From contig NC_090798.1 of the NCBI RefSeq assembly GCF_040054535.1, forward strand, positions 2,298,501 to 2,362,500: a DNA stretch of 64,000 nt, in the 5' to 3' direction. The notes beneath the pieces were generated by a model, which worked only from the letters and a program-made list of their open reading frames with translations, made no database searches and had not been told where the DNA came from. Below are positions 1 to 11,385 of the stretch, in pieces; positions within the stretch are counted from its first letter, which is position 1; each line of letters starts with the position of its first letter. A program made the position numbers and the translations under genes. The DNA comes from Antennarius striatus. Taxonomy: Eukaryota > Chordata > Actinopteri > Lophiiformes > Antennariidae.

Positions 1-65
1 GTAGCCTGCCTCACTTGTGTGCCAATTTTTGCAAAAACTTGTATGACAAAATTTGAGTCACTCAC

Positions 66-151
66 CAACGCCAAATGCTGTCACTGTGCAGGAGGAAATT
101 GACAGATGTACAGAAGACAATGATGAGCAGAAATCTTATCTTGCGATTCAT
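66..151 (-). CDS. gal3st3: Orphan first coding exon of a gal3st3-like gene (gene A, partial)
   Basis: On the minus strand this 86-nt exon starts with ATG (149-151) and reads M-N-R-K-I-R-F-L-L-I-I-V-F, a short basic cytosolic tail followed by a hydrophobic signal-anchor segment. It ends in S-I-W-R plus the first two bases of a Trp codon, followed by a GTGAGT donor at 60-65. Length, intron phase and the final R-W match the first exon of the complete gene at 7514-7599, and upstream there is a polypyrimidine tract ending CCCCCAG, as in the other copies. Its catalytic exon is not between here and the next gene, so it should lie left of position 1. There are no stops or frameshifts, so the exon looks usable. 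Assignment rests on the paralogues; an orphaned fragment is the alternative. Confidence 0.72.
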
Positions 152-889
152 CTCTATGTGTTTTAATGGAACTCTGCTGGGGGACAAGAAAATTCGGGGA
201 CCAAAGAGCACAGGAAATTTGGTAACAAAAATCAGTGACTTTATAAATTGCCAAGGAGTGGATTCTAAAATATATCATGTAGCTTCAGCTGAGAAAAGTC
301 ACTCACTGCATGCTATGGACTAAGTCAAACTACTGTAAATGAAACAATTACTCATTTGAAAAGATTCAAGTCCACAAAATTGAATTTTCTTCCAATTACT
401 TCCGTTAGTCGGAGAAATTTGGAGGAATTAATGATCGAAGTTCTAAAGCAAAGGCTTTTTGGTTTCCAATAGAGGATATTTGACTCTATAAAAAAATTCC
501 ACATTTTATGAGTGTTGAGTAATTGTCTTTTTTATGAGGACTAGGTCTCATTTAGCTTTTGGGAGGATGAGGAGGATGAAGGTTTTCTGTCTCTATCAAT
601 ATGTTTCAGAACAGAATGTAAGGAGTTGAGTTACCTGTTGTACTCGGCTGAGTCTTCCCTTGACTTTCACACCACCAGTTCTGAAGCAGTAAATCTTCAC
701 TCCGTTACCACACAATGGGATGGTGGAGCAACATCGACAACGGGCCAAGCAGTTCAGAGGATGATAGTTGAACTACACCGGCTCCACACATTTGTCCATT
801 CAGTGTATTCTCTTCAGTTCACCACATCATTTATTCTCAACACCAAACAAAGTTATTTACAATTCACCAAAAAACTTGACAAAGTAAGA

Positions 890-1206
890 AACAGTGGCGC
901 AGCGGGAAGCGCTGCTAACTCACAGCAAGAAGGTTCTGGATTCCTTACTTCCTTAATGCGTGAAGTTTTCTATGTTCTCTTCATGTCTGCGTGGGTTCTG
1001 TACAGGTTTTCCGGCTCCCTCCCACTAACAAAAGCATGCGCTTCAGGTTTATTGGCCGACCTCTAATTGCCCGTAGGAGTGAGTGTGTGTGTGCGTGGTT
1101 GTCTGACTTTGTGTGTGGCTCCGTGCGCACTGGCGTTGTGCCCGGAGTGTCCCCCGCCTCACGCCCTATGCCAGCTGGGATAGGCTCCAGCAACACCGAA
1201 CCGTGA
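890..1206 (+). repeat. L2/SINE-type fragment in copy A
   Basis: The stretch AGTGGCGCAGCGGGAAGCGCTG, then a GGTTCTGGATTCC segment, then CTTCAGGTTTATTGGCCG and CAGCTGGGATAGGCTCCAGCA, is the typical order of a teleost L2-linked SINE: tRNA-like head followed by a LINE-type tail. The copy at 8370-8500 is its duplicated, internally deleted counterpart. Confidence 0.65.
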
Positions 1207-1525
1207 CACCACAATTATCTGTCGTAAGACATGAAAACTCATCTTTTTTGTCTAGTCTTTCAGTCTGTCATCCTCAACGTTATAAGCTAACCTGCCATTT
1301 ACTGTGTGAAACTAGACTAAACCAGAATGATGAAAGGCATGAATAGTCCAAGTAATGTTTGACTGAAAAGGTGGAGCGTGAGAACGGCACATGTAATTAC
1401 ACATGAACAAAAGCGATGCTGCTAAACCACCTGGAAGGTAAGTGAACTAGAAATACTTGGCCCGCTCTTCGGAGGCTTACAAAAGTATTAAAATGATGGA
1501 TGACTCAAAGCAGGATTCACTAAAG

Positions 1526-2677
1526 CAGGGATTCCCAAAGTGTGGTGCGCGCACCCCCTGTGGTGCGCCAGCTGCCGCTAGGGGGTGCGCGACTGTAATG
1601 GCAGCTGAGCACAGTGAAATACAGAAATAATTAAATAAATAATTGAAACACTTTTTAATGGAGGATTAACAGTTTAAATATTTAAATTCATTCACGGAAA
1701 TCATTTGTGATTTTCAATTAAAAAACGTTTTGGGAAAATTTTAAAGTAAAAAAACAATACCCAAAATGCACTTGGCTTTCTCCTAGCTACGTGCTAGCTT
1801 GTTGTGATAGCAACAACAATAATATGCCGAAATGCATAACTGGTTAAAAACGGGCAGTCTGTCCGGTATTAAATCTGGGAGGAATGAAAGAGGACAGGAC
1901 ACATTGGCCCCAACTGAGAGCTGTGCAGTCTACCAGGCTGAAGAAATCGAGCAGGAAAAAGAGAGTGATGATGACGAGACAGGGAAACTGAAAATGAAGA
2001 GCACAGAACAGAGAAAACTCACCCGGACACTTCATTGGGAGAAGGGGGTAAAGAACACAATGAGACTCGTACTCGAAAGAGAAAACATGATGTTGAACTT
2101 GGGCCTATGTTATTTTGATTCTTTGTGGCGGAGTAGCATATTTGTTATCATTTAATAACTGTTACAGTTTGTTAAATAGGCCTATTTGTTGAACTTGCGC
2201 CCATTTTGGTCGCATATGTGCCCACATTTTCATCATCGCGACTATTAAATATATTTGGGACCACTGGTGCGACTAGGGGAAAAAATCTGGTGCGCCTTTT
2301 TTGTGAGACCGCGCTCCTGCGGTCCTGCCAGGAAACAATGAGAGTGCAGCTGCGGCTGCTCTCCTGGGGGAGAGAGGAGGAACGGAGATGGACGGAGCGT
2401 CTCTATCGCTCCGTCACTGCCTTGCTTTTGAGGGGTGCTCCTATATTGTTTCTATTATTCTCCCCACCGTTTCTAAACTGAAAGATCATTAGGCCCATTA
2501 TTACATAATCTATTCTGTGTTAACAGGAGCCTGTATTATTAAACTTGATACCTATATGACTATAAAGACTACGCCTTTTCTTTTTTTTCTTTTTTTCATG
2601 TTTTGGGCATTGGGGGTGCGTCAGCTAAGTCGGGAGGTAGAAGTTGGTGCGCGGACTGAAAAGTTTGGGAACCGCTG
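1526..2677. mobile_element. Non-autonomous hAT-like element with transposase remnant
   Basis: The left end CAGGGATTCCCAAAGTG and right end TTTGGGAACCGCTG are imperfect inverted repeats typical of hAT elements. Flanks CACTAAAG (1518-1525) and CACTTAAG (2678-2685) form an 8-bp target duplication with one mismatch. The interior at 1832-2155 has a short reading frame starting M-H-N-W-L-K-T-G-S-L, similar in style to the N-terminus of BED/hAT-type transposases, but truncated. Absence from copy B shows insertion after the segmental duplication. Confidence 0.8.
1832..2155 (+). pseudogene. Truncated hAT-type transposase fragment
   Basis: A 107-residue frame inside the 1526-2677 element begins with a W-L-K-T-G motif and then runs into acidic and basic low-complexity sequence. 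Only an N-terminal piece would be represented; no catalytic region is present. The family assignment is inferred from the element ends and this short motif. Confidence 0.4.
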
Positions 2678-2812
2678 CACTTAAGAAACAAATAAAAATA
2701 AAGATTCATTAAAAATATTCAAAGGTTGGGGTTGACAAAGCTGAACCAAGTTGTATGAGGAGCTGGAAAAGCAGAGTGAACCAATGGTGTTTGAGGGGAG
2801 CAGATCATAATT

Positions 2813-4452
2813 TGTTGTTGTTTTTTTCTGTAAAGGTATTATTACGACACCATTTGTCATAAAACAGCCTAAAACATGTCGCCAAACCACTGTTGGCGAC
2901 TCCATTTATCTTCTTCACGTCGCTGCCTGGACCACAAACACAATTAGTTTGATAACTGAACTAGAACCGGAAGTAAAACATGGGGCGCGAAGTGTTGGTG
3001 AGAGACTGCCTGATAGCGCTACCGCCCCCGAGCGGCTACTGCCTGCCATTGCATGTTGAGAATATGACTTGTTCTGTGACTGGCGGCAGGGGGGCGCTGT
3101 GGTACAGTGTACCGCTGTGGTGTCACAGCAAGAACGCTCCGGGTTCAGTTCCCTTCCGTGCCACATGGGTGGAAAAAAAAGGCTCCAGCATAAAACCAGG
3201 GAACGCATCATGGATTTTTGGTAGCCAGTCACGTGATACCGTACGCGCATTCTATTGGCTGACGGCATCCGTAAGTGCTCTATGTTCCGTGAGTCTCGGA
3301 CTTCCATGACACAAAAAAGTGCTTTAAACAGTCGATAAGAGTGTGGGAAAAGGTAATACATATAAAAGGTGGTTTATTAGTATGGAGAGGGTTCATAAAC
3401 GTTTAAACTACCATAAATAAAAGGTTAAATAGTTTATCGTTTTTTAAATTTTGTTTACTTGTTCATGTGCCAACTATGTTATACGTACTTCAGATTCTAT
3501 TATATATTTTTGTTTCCCCTATAGTACCTATAACACAACATATTGGCCATTCGTTAACACTGAACACTCACTTTTTAGGATGTACAGCACTTGTTAACAG
3601 GTGAATCGTTCAATCCAAAAATTGCACGTATGTGTAAGTGTGTCTGTACATATGTGTGGCCCTGCAATGAGCTGGCAACTCATCTGGGGTGTACAGTTTC
3701 ATCTTCAAGAAGACGAATGATTACAATCCCTGGGAAAAAATATGGAATCACCAGCTTTGAGGATGTTTGTTAAGTTGTTTAATTTGGTAGAAAAAGAAAG
3801 TAGATCTCAGACATACTGCAAAACCTAAGTCACGGAAAAAAGGGAAATCTACAAAAAAACACAGAAAGAAAGAAATCCATGCACCCGGCCAGCAACACAA
3901 AAGTCACTACACTTTGTTCTTTGTGACTTTCTGTCTAATTGAACTTTATTTATTTTGACTGTAAATATCAGGCACACCTTTTCACAGTGCACCTCAAACT
4001 GAAGTCGGACAGATTTGAAAGAAAAGGAACTAAAGATTTAATTAATAAAATAACAATATCAAGTACACTCAGACAAACGAACCACATTCCTGAAAGCCAT
4101 TGAAAGACTTCATACCACGAGCATTAGACTGCACATGACCACATAACCACTTGGAAAAGACTCAACGATAGACAACACAGATGTTGGACAAAGAGTTTGA
4201 ACATTGAACTTGACAATATTTTGTCCATTAGGTACAGATAGACTGCATCAGATAACAATCTGCTCAGACAACTTTGTCATCTTACTCATCATCCAACCAC
4301 ACTTCGTGTTTAGTTTTTAATTCCACCATACTTTGAATTTGATGATGTCTTTCTGCGTATTATTATTCTACACGCTCAAAATAATTACCCATAGTGGAAC
4401 AATAAAGATACATCATCATGTCCATTTCCAGATATTGACACCCCCACCGTCA
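2813..4452. other. Intergenic stretch without recognised gene
   Basis: Apart from the SINE-like piece near 3.1 kb it is AT-rich and non-coding. The GGGAAAAAATATGGAATCACC segment near 3.73 kb looks like part of an old dispersed repeat, but no ends were found. No open frame has family features. Confidence 0.5.
3080..3185 (+). repeat. SINE-like head fragment
   Basis: GGGGCGCTGTGGTACAGTGTACCGCTGTGGTGTCACAGCAAGAACGCTCCGGGTTCAGTTCC has the layout of the tRNA-derived head seen at 890 and 11160 (box-A-like, then CACAGCAAGAA, then box-B-like GGTTCAGTTCC), but is diverged. Confidence 0.45.
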
Positions 4453-4619
4453 TTTATTTTGTATCCTATAATTACAAAACCATATTGTTGGCCTGACAAA
4501 TGCATGGATGTTTTTTTTTCAGAGTCAGGCTATATCTAAACAATGTGTCTAATTTTTCAGTTGACGACATGTGAGTCTGAGAATCCATTGTTAACTTTTG
4601 GCTCCACTGAAGGTCAGCA

Positions 4620-7599
4620 TCATGATTTTTTTGTAGACTTATGGATGTTTTGTGTTTGCTGCTGCTGACGGGCTTTATAGCGCTCAGCTTGTGATTGTTG
4701 GATCATTCTTCCATAAACATACCCAGGCAGGATAATCTTGCGGCAAAGCTCCTGGGTATGTTGTGACAACCCATGGCTAAAATTTTCTGGAAGAACATAT
4801 CCCATAATGTCGATGTCCCCAGCTGGTTGCCACGGGCGACTTTCAGGATTGATTTGTTTGGCTGCAAGAAGTGGCATAGTTCCTTTGAAGCAGCTTCTCA
4901 TTAGATTGTCCATGGCCTGCCGAAGCTCTCGTACCTCCCGTTCTACACAACCTGGACCCAGAGCTCCAATTTTTTGCCACAAGGAGGCATTGAAGTGGTC
5001 ATAAAGATATGTGTCTAAAGCATTCCAGGCACGGGCCTTTGATACAAGGTCTGGGGATAGCTGCTTCTTTGTGCTTTCCTTCCGCATGTTCAGCCTAAAA
5101 TACAGAATGTCCTCCAGATCCCAGGAGAGGAGATGGCGAAGGACAACCAGCGACTCATCAAAGTACTCAGTGATCATCACGAGAGAGAAAGTCTCTTCCA
5201 TCTCTGCAAGAAAGGCCTGAACATACGCTGTATCTGTTGCTGGGTGATCCTTGTCTTTGCCCAAGTCAAAAGTCATGGTGTTTTTTGTAAAGCGAGAGAA
5301 AGGCTCGTTTTGTTGGTAGTAGCGCTGGGGGTCTGCTAGGAAACCCGCCAAGGAATGACCGGGGACATTCATGAAGCTCTTACAATAGTGTAAGTAGTAA
5401 TAAAATGCAGAGTCAAACATGGCACCGGGCTCTCTCATGATTGTGATATAAATGGTGTCCTTGGGCATCAGACGCTGGACCTCCTTTCTGTCGAAGCGCA
5501 GATGACTAGCTAAGATATTTGCTGATAACATTCCTGGGTGGACATTGGAAGCCCTAAACCATTGTGGGTAACAGAAGTCTACATGACAAGACTCTATAGG
5601 GAGCATCACTGTTAAGTTGTGACGATCTGCAAAGCGCATCATCATGGACTGCATGTTGGTGCCAGCTGTTTTGTGGGTCTTAATGAAGGCCACATTTATG
5701 TGCTTGGGTTTCTTGGATGGGACAAATAGGAAAGGGAAGGAAGGACATCCGTATGTGGTATCCGTGATCCTGGAGAATGACAAGAAAGAATAAAACAGAG
5801 AAATTTAGAATAAAACAGCAATGGAAAGACAAAACTGTCATCGTGTGATGTCTTATATCTTTAAATCTAGAGCAGCAGTCTCCAACCTTTTTTGCGCCAC
5901 GGACCGGTTTCATCTAAGACAATATTTTCACGGACCGGTCTTCATTTGCTCGATAATCGTTAATGACGCCAGGACAGCTGTAGTCTAATAATAAATTGTC
6001 CGCAGTGGTTTTATGTAAAATGTAGACATCAACAGACAATAAACAAAATTTTTTTCATAAATTGATAATCAACATCTCTATTTTGTCTCTGTAAACGAAA
6101 TAATTATAAGACATAATTACATTAAAAACTTGATTCAAGTGACTGCACTGATGAGGTTTATTTTGAAATTTCGCGACTTATAATCAGTGCATTCAACGCA
6201 GGAGAAATATTGATCATTTCCAATAGAAAGGTGAACAAGTCAATGAAATAATAGTAATTACAATAATGAGAGTTAGTGGATGGGGACCGCTGATCTAGGG
6301 GTAACGGGAGACAATGACACCTGAAGTGTGTTCCATATGTCTGGTCTACTCCAGTTTGGTTTGGTTTTTGGTCACAGCAGAAAATCGCTTCACAAAGACA
6401 GGAGGTTGGAAATGGAAGCAGGGTTTTCGATACTTTTTGGGCGATCTCAGTTTAATCTGCCTTGACTTTAATCCAGAACACTGGTACGTTTATGGGCGCT
6501 TCATTGTGTGTGTGTTGATAACCTGTCACGTGACCGAGACCCGTCAAGCGGGACAGACGCATGAATTAGTCAGTGAGTCATTCCACACAGACGTCACTTT
6601 TCAAATTTAACGTCTTTCAGACTCCAAAATAGATAAAACGGAAGTAATGTAAATAAGTTCTTCTCTCTGAGCGGCCCGGTACCCAATGACCCACGGACTG
6701 GTACCGGTCCGCGGCCCGGGGGTTGGGGACCACTGATCTAGAGGATCTCAGGCTTTGCATTATTTGACTTATATGTTTCAAACTATCCATTTTCCTCAAG
6801 TTACATATGTCACCATTGGCTGTTTACCAGGCAGATAAATATTTTGCAATATGCATAATTAATTACTCTTTGCTGGAATTTTTTTTTTCTGGGTAAAAGT
6901 AGTTTTCAGAGGTTCTAAGTCGAACTTCATGTCGTTCAATGGCTATTATACATGAGAATGTTGTCAAATGGTTAGAGTAACATTTATATAATTTTGCCAG
7001 CCAAGTGAGGAGACGGGGCTGAACTTTTGGGCAACGCCTTGTCTCCACACCTCATCTCCACGCCTGTGCTCTGTCAGGCTGATTAGCCTGAGGGTTCCTA
7101 AGCCGGTTTCTCCTTTGGTTCTGTGCCAGATTGTTTTGTACCTATGCTCATGCCTCCAAATTGTTGGACTTCTTGAGTTTCCTTGTGTTTCCTGGATTTT
7201 TGCCTTGTTCTGATTAAACTATATGGGTCCTTACCTCATGACACCTGTTAGCATTTGGGAGCTGAGGCGAGAGAAGGAGCTTTTAACTGCTACCATTTAC
7301 ATACATACTTGATTATAATACAGATACCATGTTCTGTTCTCTTGGCATTTCTAATATTACATTTAGAAAGATTTCATCAATGTTTCATCAATTTGAAGAC
7401 ATGTTTTTCAGTTTGTGTTCTATGCTGCTAACTTCTAGTAGCTGCCCTGTAGCCTGCCTCACTTGTGCGCCAATTTTTGAAAAGACTTGTATGACAACAT
7501 TTGATTTACTCACCAACGCCAAATGCTATCATGGTGCAGAAGGGAGATGACAGATGTAAAGAAGACAACGATGAGCAGAAATCTTATCTTGCGAGTCAT
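4620..7599 (-). CDS. gal3st3: Galactose-3-O-sulfotransferase, GAL3ST3-like (gene B), two coding exons
   Basis: CDS is complement of 7514-7599 joined to 4620-5769, 411 residues. Exon 1 gives a basic tail and signal anchor (about residues 6-22) ending R-W; the Trp codon is split by the intron. The acceptor is CTCCAG just before 5769. The lumenal domain has the 5'-PAPS (sulfate donor) loop F-I-K-T-H-K-T-A-G at about 57-65, and later the 3'-PAPS region I-T-I-M-R-E-P. The HNLT and FNAS sequons and a WNALD block are shared with its paralogues. Family role: transfer of sulfate from PAPS to C3 of galactose on glycans, in the Golgi as a type II membrane protein. GAL3ST3 fits better than GAL3ST1 because of the FADRHNLTVMLP and CHVDFCYP segments. 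Odd points: N-M-Q-S-M-M-M replaces the usual M-Q-N-L-F-F, and the C-terminal tail is Gln/Lys-rich. A reverse-complement AATAAA lies at 4453-4458. The 1.74-kb intron carries a hAT-like insertion. Confidence 0.9.
5873..6735. mobile_element. Non-autonomous hAT-like element in the intron of gene B
   Basis: The left end CAGCAGTCTCCAACC and right end GGTTGGGGACCACTG are inverted repeats of the common vertebrate hAT type, with GGACCGGT blocks just inside. Perfect 8-bp target duplications ATCTAGAG lie at 5865-5872 and 6736-6743. A second right-end-like sequence (GGGGACCGCTG, ending 6292) is followed by ATCTAGGG at 6293-6300. No transposase frame is seen. Confidence 0.85.
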
Positions 7600-8962
7600 C
7601 TCTATGTGTTTCAATAGAACTCTGCTGGGGGACAAGAAAATTCGGGGACCAAAGAAGGAAATTTGGTAACAAAAATCAGTCACATTATAAACTACCAAGG
7701 AGTGGATTCTAAAATATTTCTTGTATTTTTAGCTGAGAATAGTCACTCACTGCATGCTATGGACTAAGTCTAAACTAAATGAAACAATAACTAATTTGTA
7801 AAGATTCAAGTCCACAAAATTGAATTTTCTTCCAAGTACTTTTTTCGCTTGGAGAATTTGGAGGAATTAATGATCGAAGTTCTAAAGCAAAGGCTTTTTG
7901 GTTTCCAATAGAGGATATTTAACTGTATAAAAAAATAATTCCCCATTATATGAGTGTTGAGTAGTTGTCTTTTTTATGAGAAGGTCTCATTTAGCTTTAG
8001 GGAGTATTAGGAGGATGAAGGTTTTCTGTCTTTATCAATGTTTCTGCCCAACAGAATGTAAGGAGTTGAGTTACCTGTTGTGACTCGGCTGAGTCTGTCC
8101 TTGAGTTGCACACCACCAATTCTGAAAGCAGGAAATATTTACTCCGTTACCACTCAATGGGCTGGAAGAGCGTCATCACAACAGGCCAAGCAATTCAGAG
8201 GATGACAGTTGAAAAAAGAAATCATTAAAGGAAAAAAGTGAAAGAACTGCACCGGCTTCACACGTTTCTCCATTCAGTGTATTCTCTTCAGTTCACCACA
8301 TCATTTTTTCTCAACACAAAAAACAGGAATTTGCAATTAATTTACCAAAAACTTGACAAAGAAAGTAAGAAACAGTGGTGCAGCGGGAAGCGCTGTTAAC
8401 TCACAGCAAGAAGGTTTTGGATTCCTTACTTCCTGTATGAAGTTTTCTATGTTCTTTCCCTGTCGGCGTGGGTTCTGTACAGATTCCTCCCGCCTCCAAA
8501 GGTGAAATGATGAGCCACAATTATCCGTCGTAAGAGATGAAAATTCATTTATCTTTTTTGTCTAGACTTACAGTCTGTCATGCTCAACGTTATAACCTAA
8601 CCTGCTTTTTACTGTGTGGCACAGGACTGAACCAGCATGATGTGAGGTATGAGTAGTCCAATTAATGTTTGACTGAAAAAGCAGAGTGTGAGCACAGTTC
8701 ATTTAATTACACATGAACAAAAGCGGTACCGCAAACCCACTTGGAATGTAAGTGAACTAGAAATACTTGTCCGGTCTTTAGAGTTTTACAAATGTATTAA
8801 AATGATTGATGACTCCAAGCAGGACTCACTAATAAAAAAATAAAAATAGTAATTCATTAGAAAGATACAAAGGTTGAAGTTGACAGAGCTGATCTTTGTA
8901 GTATGAGGAACTGGACAGGCAGAGTGAGCCAACAGCGTTTGAAGGAGGCAGACCTTAATCTG
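7449..8962. repeat. Segmental duplication, copy B
   Basis: It matches copy A from the phrase GTAGCCTGCCTCACTTGTG onward and holds the first exon of gene B (7514-7599). The L2/SINE fragment is at the same relative place but has lost its middle part near 8485. The transposon found in copy A is absent at about 8830, leaving an empty site. Confidence 0.85.
8370..8500 (+). repeat. L2/SINE-type fragment in copy B, internally deleted
   Basis: It has the same head (GTGGTGCAGCGGGAAGCGCTG) and position as the 890-1206 copy, but jumps from GTTCTGTACAGATTCCTCCCGCCTCC straight to the host sequence, losing about 170 bases including the GGGATAGGCTCCAGC tail. Confidence 0.6.
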
Positions 8963-9002
8963 AGATTTAGAAGACAGGACTGAGTACAAGTAAACAAACA
9001 TA

Positions 9003-9200
9003 AATCATTTTAATTTGTCAGGTTATGTAGCCCACATAAGTCCATCAATCAAGGATCAAACTATCTCAGTGAATGAAGAAAAAATACAAGTTAATACACA
9101 AGTTAGGACAAAAATGTTTTTGTCAGAGTGACAATGGGCTTAATTACTGCATTGTGGGAAATGTTTTTGGTAAAAGCACACTTTTGACGGTTAGTGCCAA
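9003..9200 (-). mobile_element. Fragment of the hAT-like family seen at 26.5 kb, inverted
   Basis: The reverse complement follows 26570-26760 closely: AATTTGTCAGGTTAT, CCATCAATCAAGGATCAAACTATC, CACAAGTTAGGAC, CTGCATTGTGGGAAATG and CACACTTTTGAC appear in the same order. Ends are missing, so it is a truncated copy. Confidence 0.65.
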
Positions 9201-9464
9201 AACTTCACCTAATTATAATCAACAGAATAAACTCAAAAAGAATGTCAGAAACAAAACAAAACTACTTGACATATCACAGAATTATGACATTCCTGAGGTT
9301 ACAGCGTAAACACTTCACATTTCACATTAAAATAGAAAAATACAAGATAAAAACGAAAGAAAATAAGAACAGCGTTTCGATAAAATTCACATAATCTATC
9401 ACATAACATCAATTAATGAAAAACAAAATGCTCAAAAATAAACATTTTAACTCTGTTACATGTA

Positions 9465-9660
9465 CACAGCACAGATTATAATTCCACATGAACAACAGCA
9501 GTGTTGACAAGCATTCTTGAATGTGAACCAGAAATACTTGACCAGCTCTTCCGCACCTAAGCTCCTCAGCCCTTTACAAATGATTTAATCTGAAGGATAA
9601 TTCAAAGCAGGCGTCACAGATGAAACAGATAAAACTAATAAACTCTACTTAAATGTGTAA
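9465..9660. repeat. Third, diverged partial copy of the segmental duplication
   Basis: The stretch with CACATGAACAA, GAACCAGAAATACTTGACC, GCTCTTC and TTCAAAGCAGG keeps the order and spacing seen at 1390-1520 in copy A and 8695-8830 in copy B, with more differences. It contains no sulfotransferase exon. Confidence 0.6.
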
Positions 9661-10738
9661 AAAAAACATTGTGTAAAATAAAAACTGCCATTTCACTCAA
9701 TATAGAGTTGCAAACGAATTAAATATTTTATCAAACCAATTTTATCAATCGAAGCAATATGTTGTTATCTGTTGTTGTTTTTTGTCCTGTAATTGTTTCT
9801 GATCAATTTTAGGGAACAGTACTTTAGTATGTAGAGTACCAATGACATTTAAATGATTTAAAATGGTTATAGGTTGAAATTTAATCAATTATTATTTATA
9901 AACAATTCAATTCACAAACAACCTCTTGGAACCCAATTGTGTTCATAGGTTGAGGACTACCTGAAACGACAAATAAAGTGATCAGTTTAGCATATAAACC
10001 ACTCCTGCACCCTCGTTCCTTGTCAGATTATTGCATTGAATCATATGAGACTTTCCAGCTTTCCTTTTCTGCCATATCTGCGGTTATCCTCTCTGCGTGT
10101 CGCCTCTTAAATCTGCCTATTTGCACTTGTTGTGCTGCTTTTGGGTCCAAACCACACAAGCCTTGCCATGCCTGTTCATTAACTAAGAAAAATCACAGCG
10201 CATTGCTTTTAGAATACACTAATATTTTGTGAGACGTCCTCTTGGGGGATATTAGCTGTACATGTACAAGCAAAGTTTTCACAAAACATGCTTTGGTGGC
10301 GTGGTAAGAAGGTTGGCAGGGTTTGCTGGGTAGAAACGCCCTCTGGTGGCAACTTTGAAGGTTGGCAGGATTGTGTGGGCTGAAACACCGACAAATTGTA
10401 CAGTACTTTATTCATATATTTAGATTTTTTTCTGCACTATGTAAAAGATATAAAATTTATTTGCTTGTAAGCTTAAAATAATAAAGTAGAATACGGAACT
10501 GGGAATGGTTATTTTCGGTTTAGTTATTTCGTGTCTGATGGAACTAATTAACAATAAAGGGTGAGGTATACCTGTACTCAGTTGGATGTTGAGTGTTACT
10601 CGCAGCATTTTAGCTCCGGTTTAACTTGAACATTTGATCGAAATATGTAAGTAACAAACAACAAAACTACACAAATGATAGAAGGTCACAGAAAACACAA
10701 GATGTTTCGTTTTTATTTAAAACTTGTTCACATATATA

Positions 10739-10865
<127 letters not shown>

Positions 10866-11159
10866 TTCCTGCTTCTTCCTGGCAGGTAAAGCCAATAGAT
10901 TTATGAAGGAATATACTCAAGATACCAATTACCATATTGACCTATGTTCGCACCTAAAAACTATTTTGATTGTTCCGTGACCGGATGCGACAGGTTTCCC
11001 CGTCATCGTGCATTACTTAATGTTTTTGAACAATGTAAACAATGTCAACAACACTCACAAATATTCACTGGGTCAGTGACCTATTATCACCCTTTACAAT
11101 GTTAATGGTCTGGAAAGTCTGCTGACAGAATCCAGTCTGGTTGTCACCACCTTACCACT

Positions 11160-11385
11160 CTTGTGACAGTGGTGTCCAGTGCTTTTGCCTCACAGCATGA
11201 AGGTTCTGGGTTCGAGTCCTGTTCTGTGCTGAGTTTGTATGTTCTTCACTCCAGGATCTCCGGCTTCCTCCCATCAACAAAAACATGCACTTCAGCTGCA
11301 TTGATCACTCCAAATTGCCTCTCACCTGTTATTCTGCTGGGATAGGCTCCAGCAACCCCCGTGACCCGCTAAAAGTGGAAGAAGC
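11160..11385 (+). repeat. L2/SINE-type fragment
   Basis: It runs from GTGCTTTTGCCTCACAGCATGAAGGTTCTGGGTTCGAGTCC through CTCCGGCTTCCTCCCA and ATGCACTTCAG to GGGATAGGCTCCAGCAACCCCCGTGACCCGC, the standard order for this teleost repeat. Confidence 0.7.

Larger units (their letters stand above)
1..2812. repeat. Segmental duplication, copy A
   Basis: From the first base the sequence is co-linear with 7449-8962, with point differences and small indels. It includes the first exon of a sulfotransferase gene (66-151), its upstream region and an old L2/SINE fragment. Co-linearity resumes after a 1.15-kb transposon (1526-2677) and fades near 2812. The copy probably continues left of the window. Confidence 0.85.

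Noticed and set aside
75-323. 82-residue plus-strand frame at the left edge
   Set aside because: It lies antisense to the orphan sulfotransferase first exon and has no protein features of its own.
626-1066. 146-residue plus-strand frame
   Set aside because: It runs through an L2/SINE fragment and is not kept in the duplicated copy at 8.1-8.5 kb.
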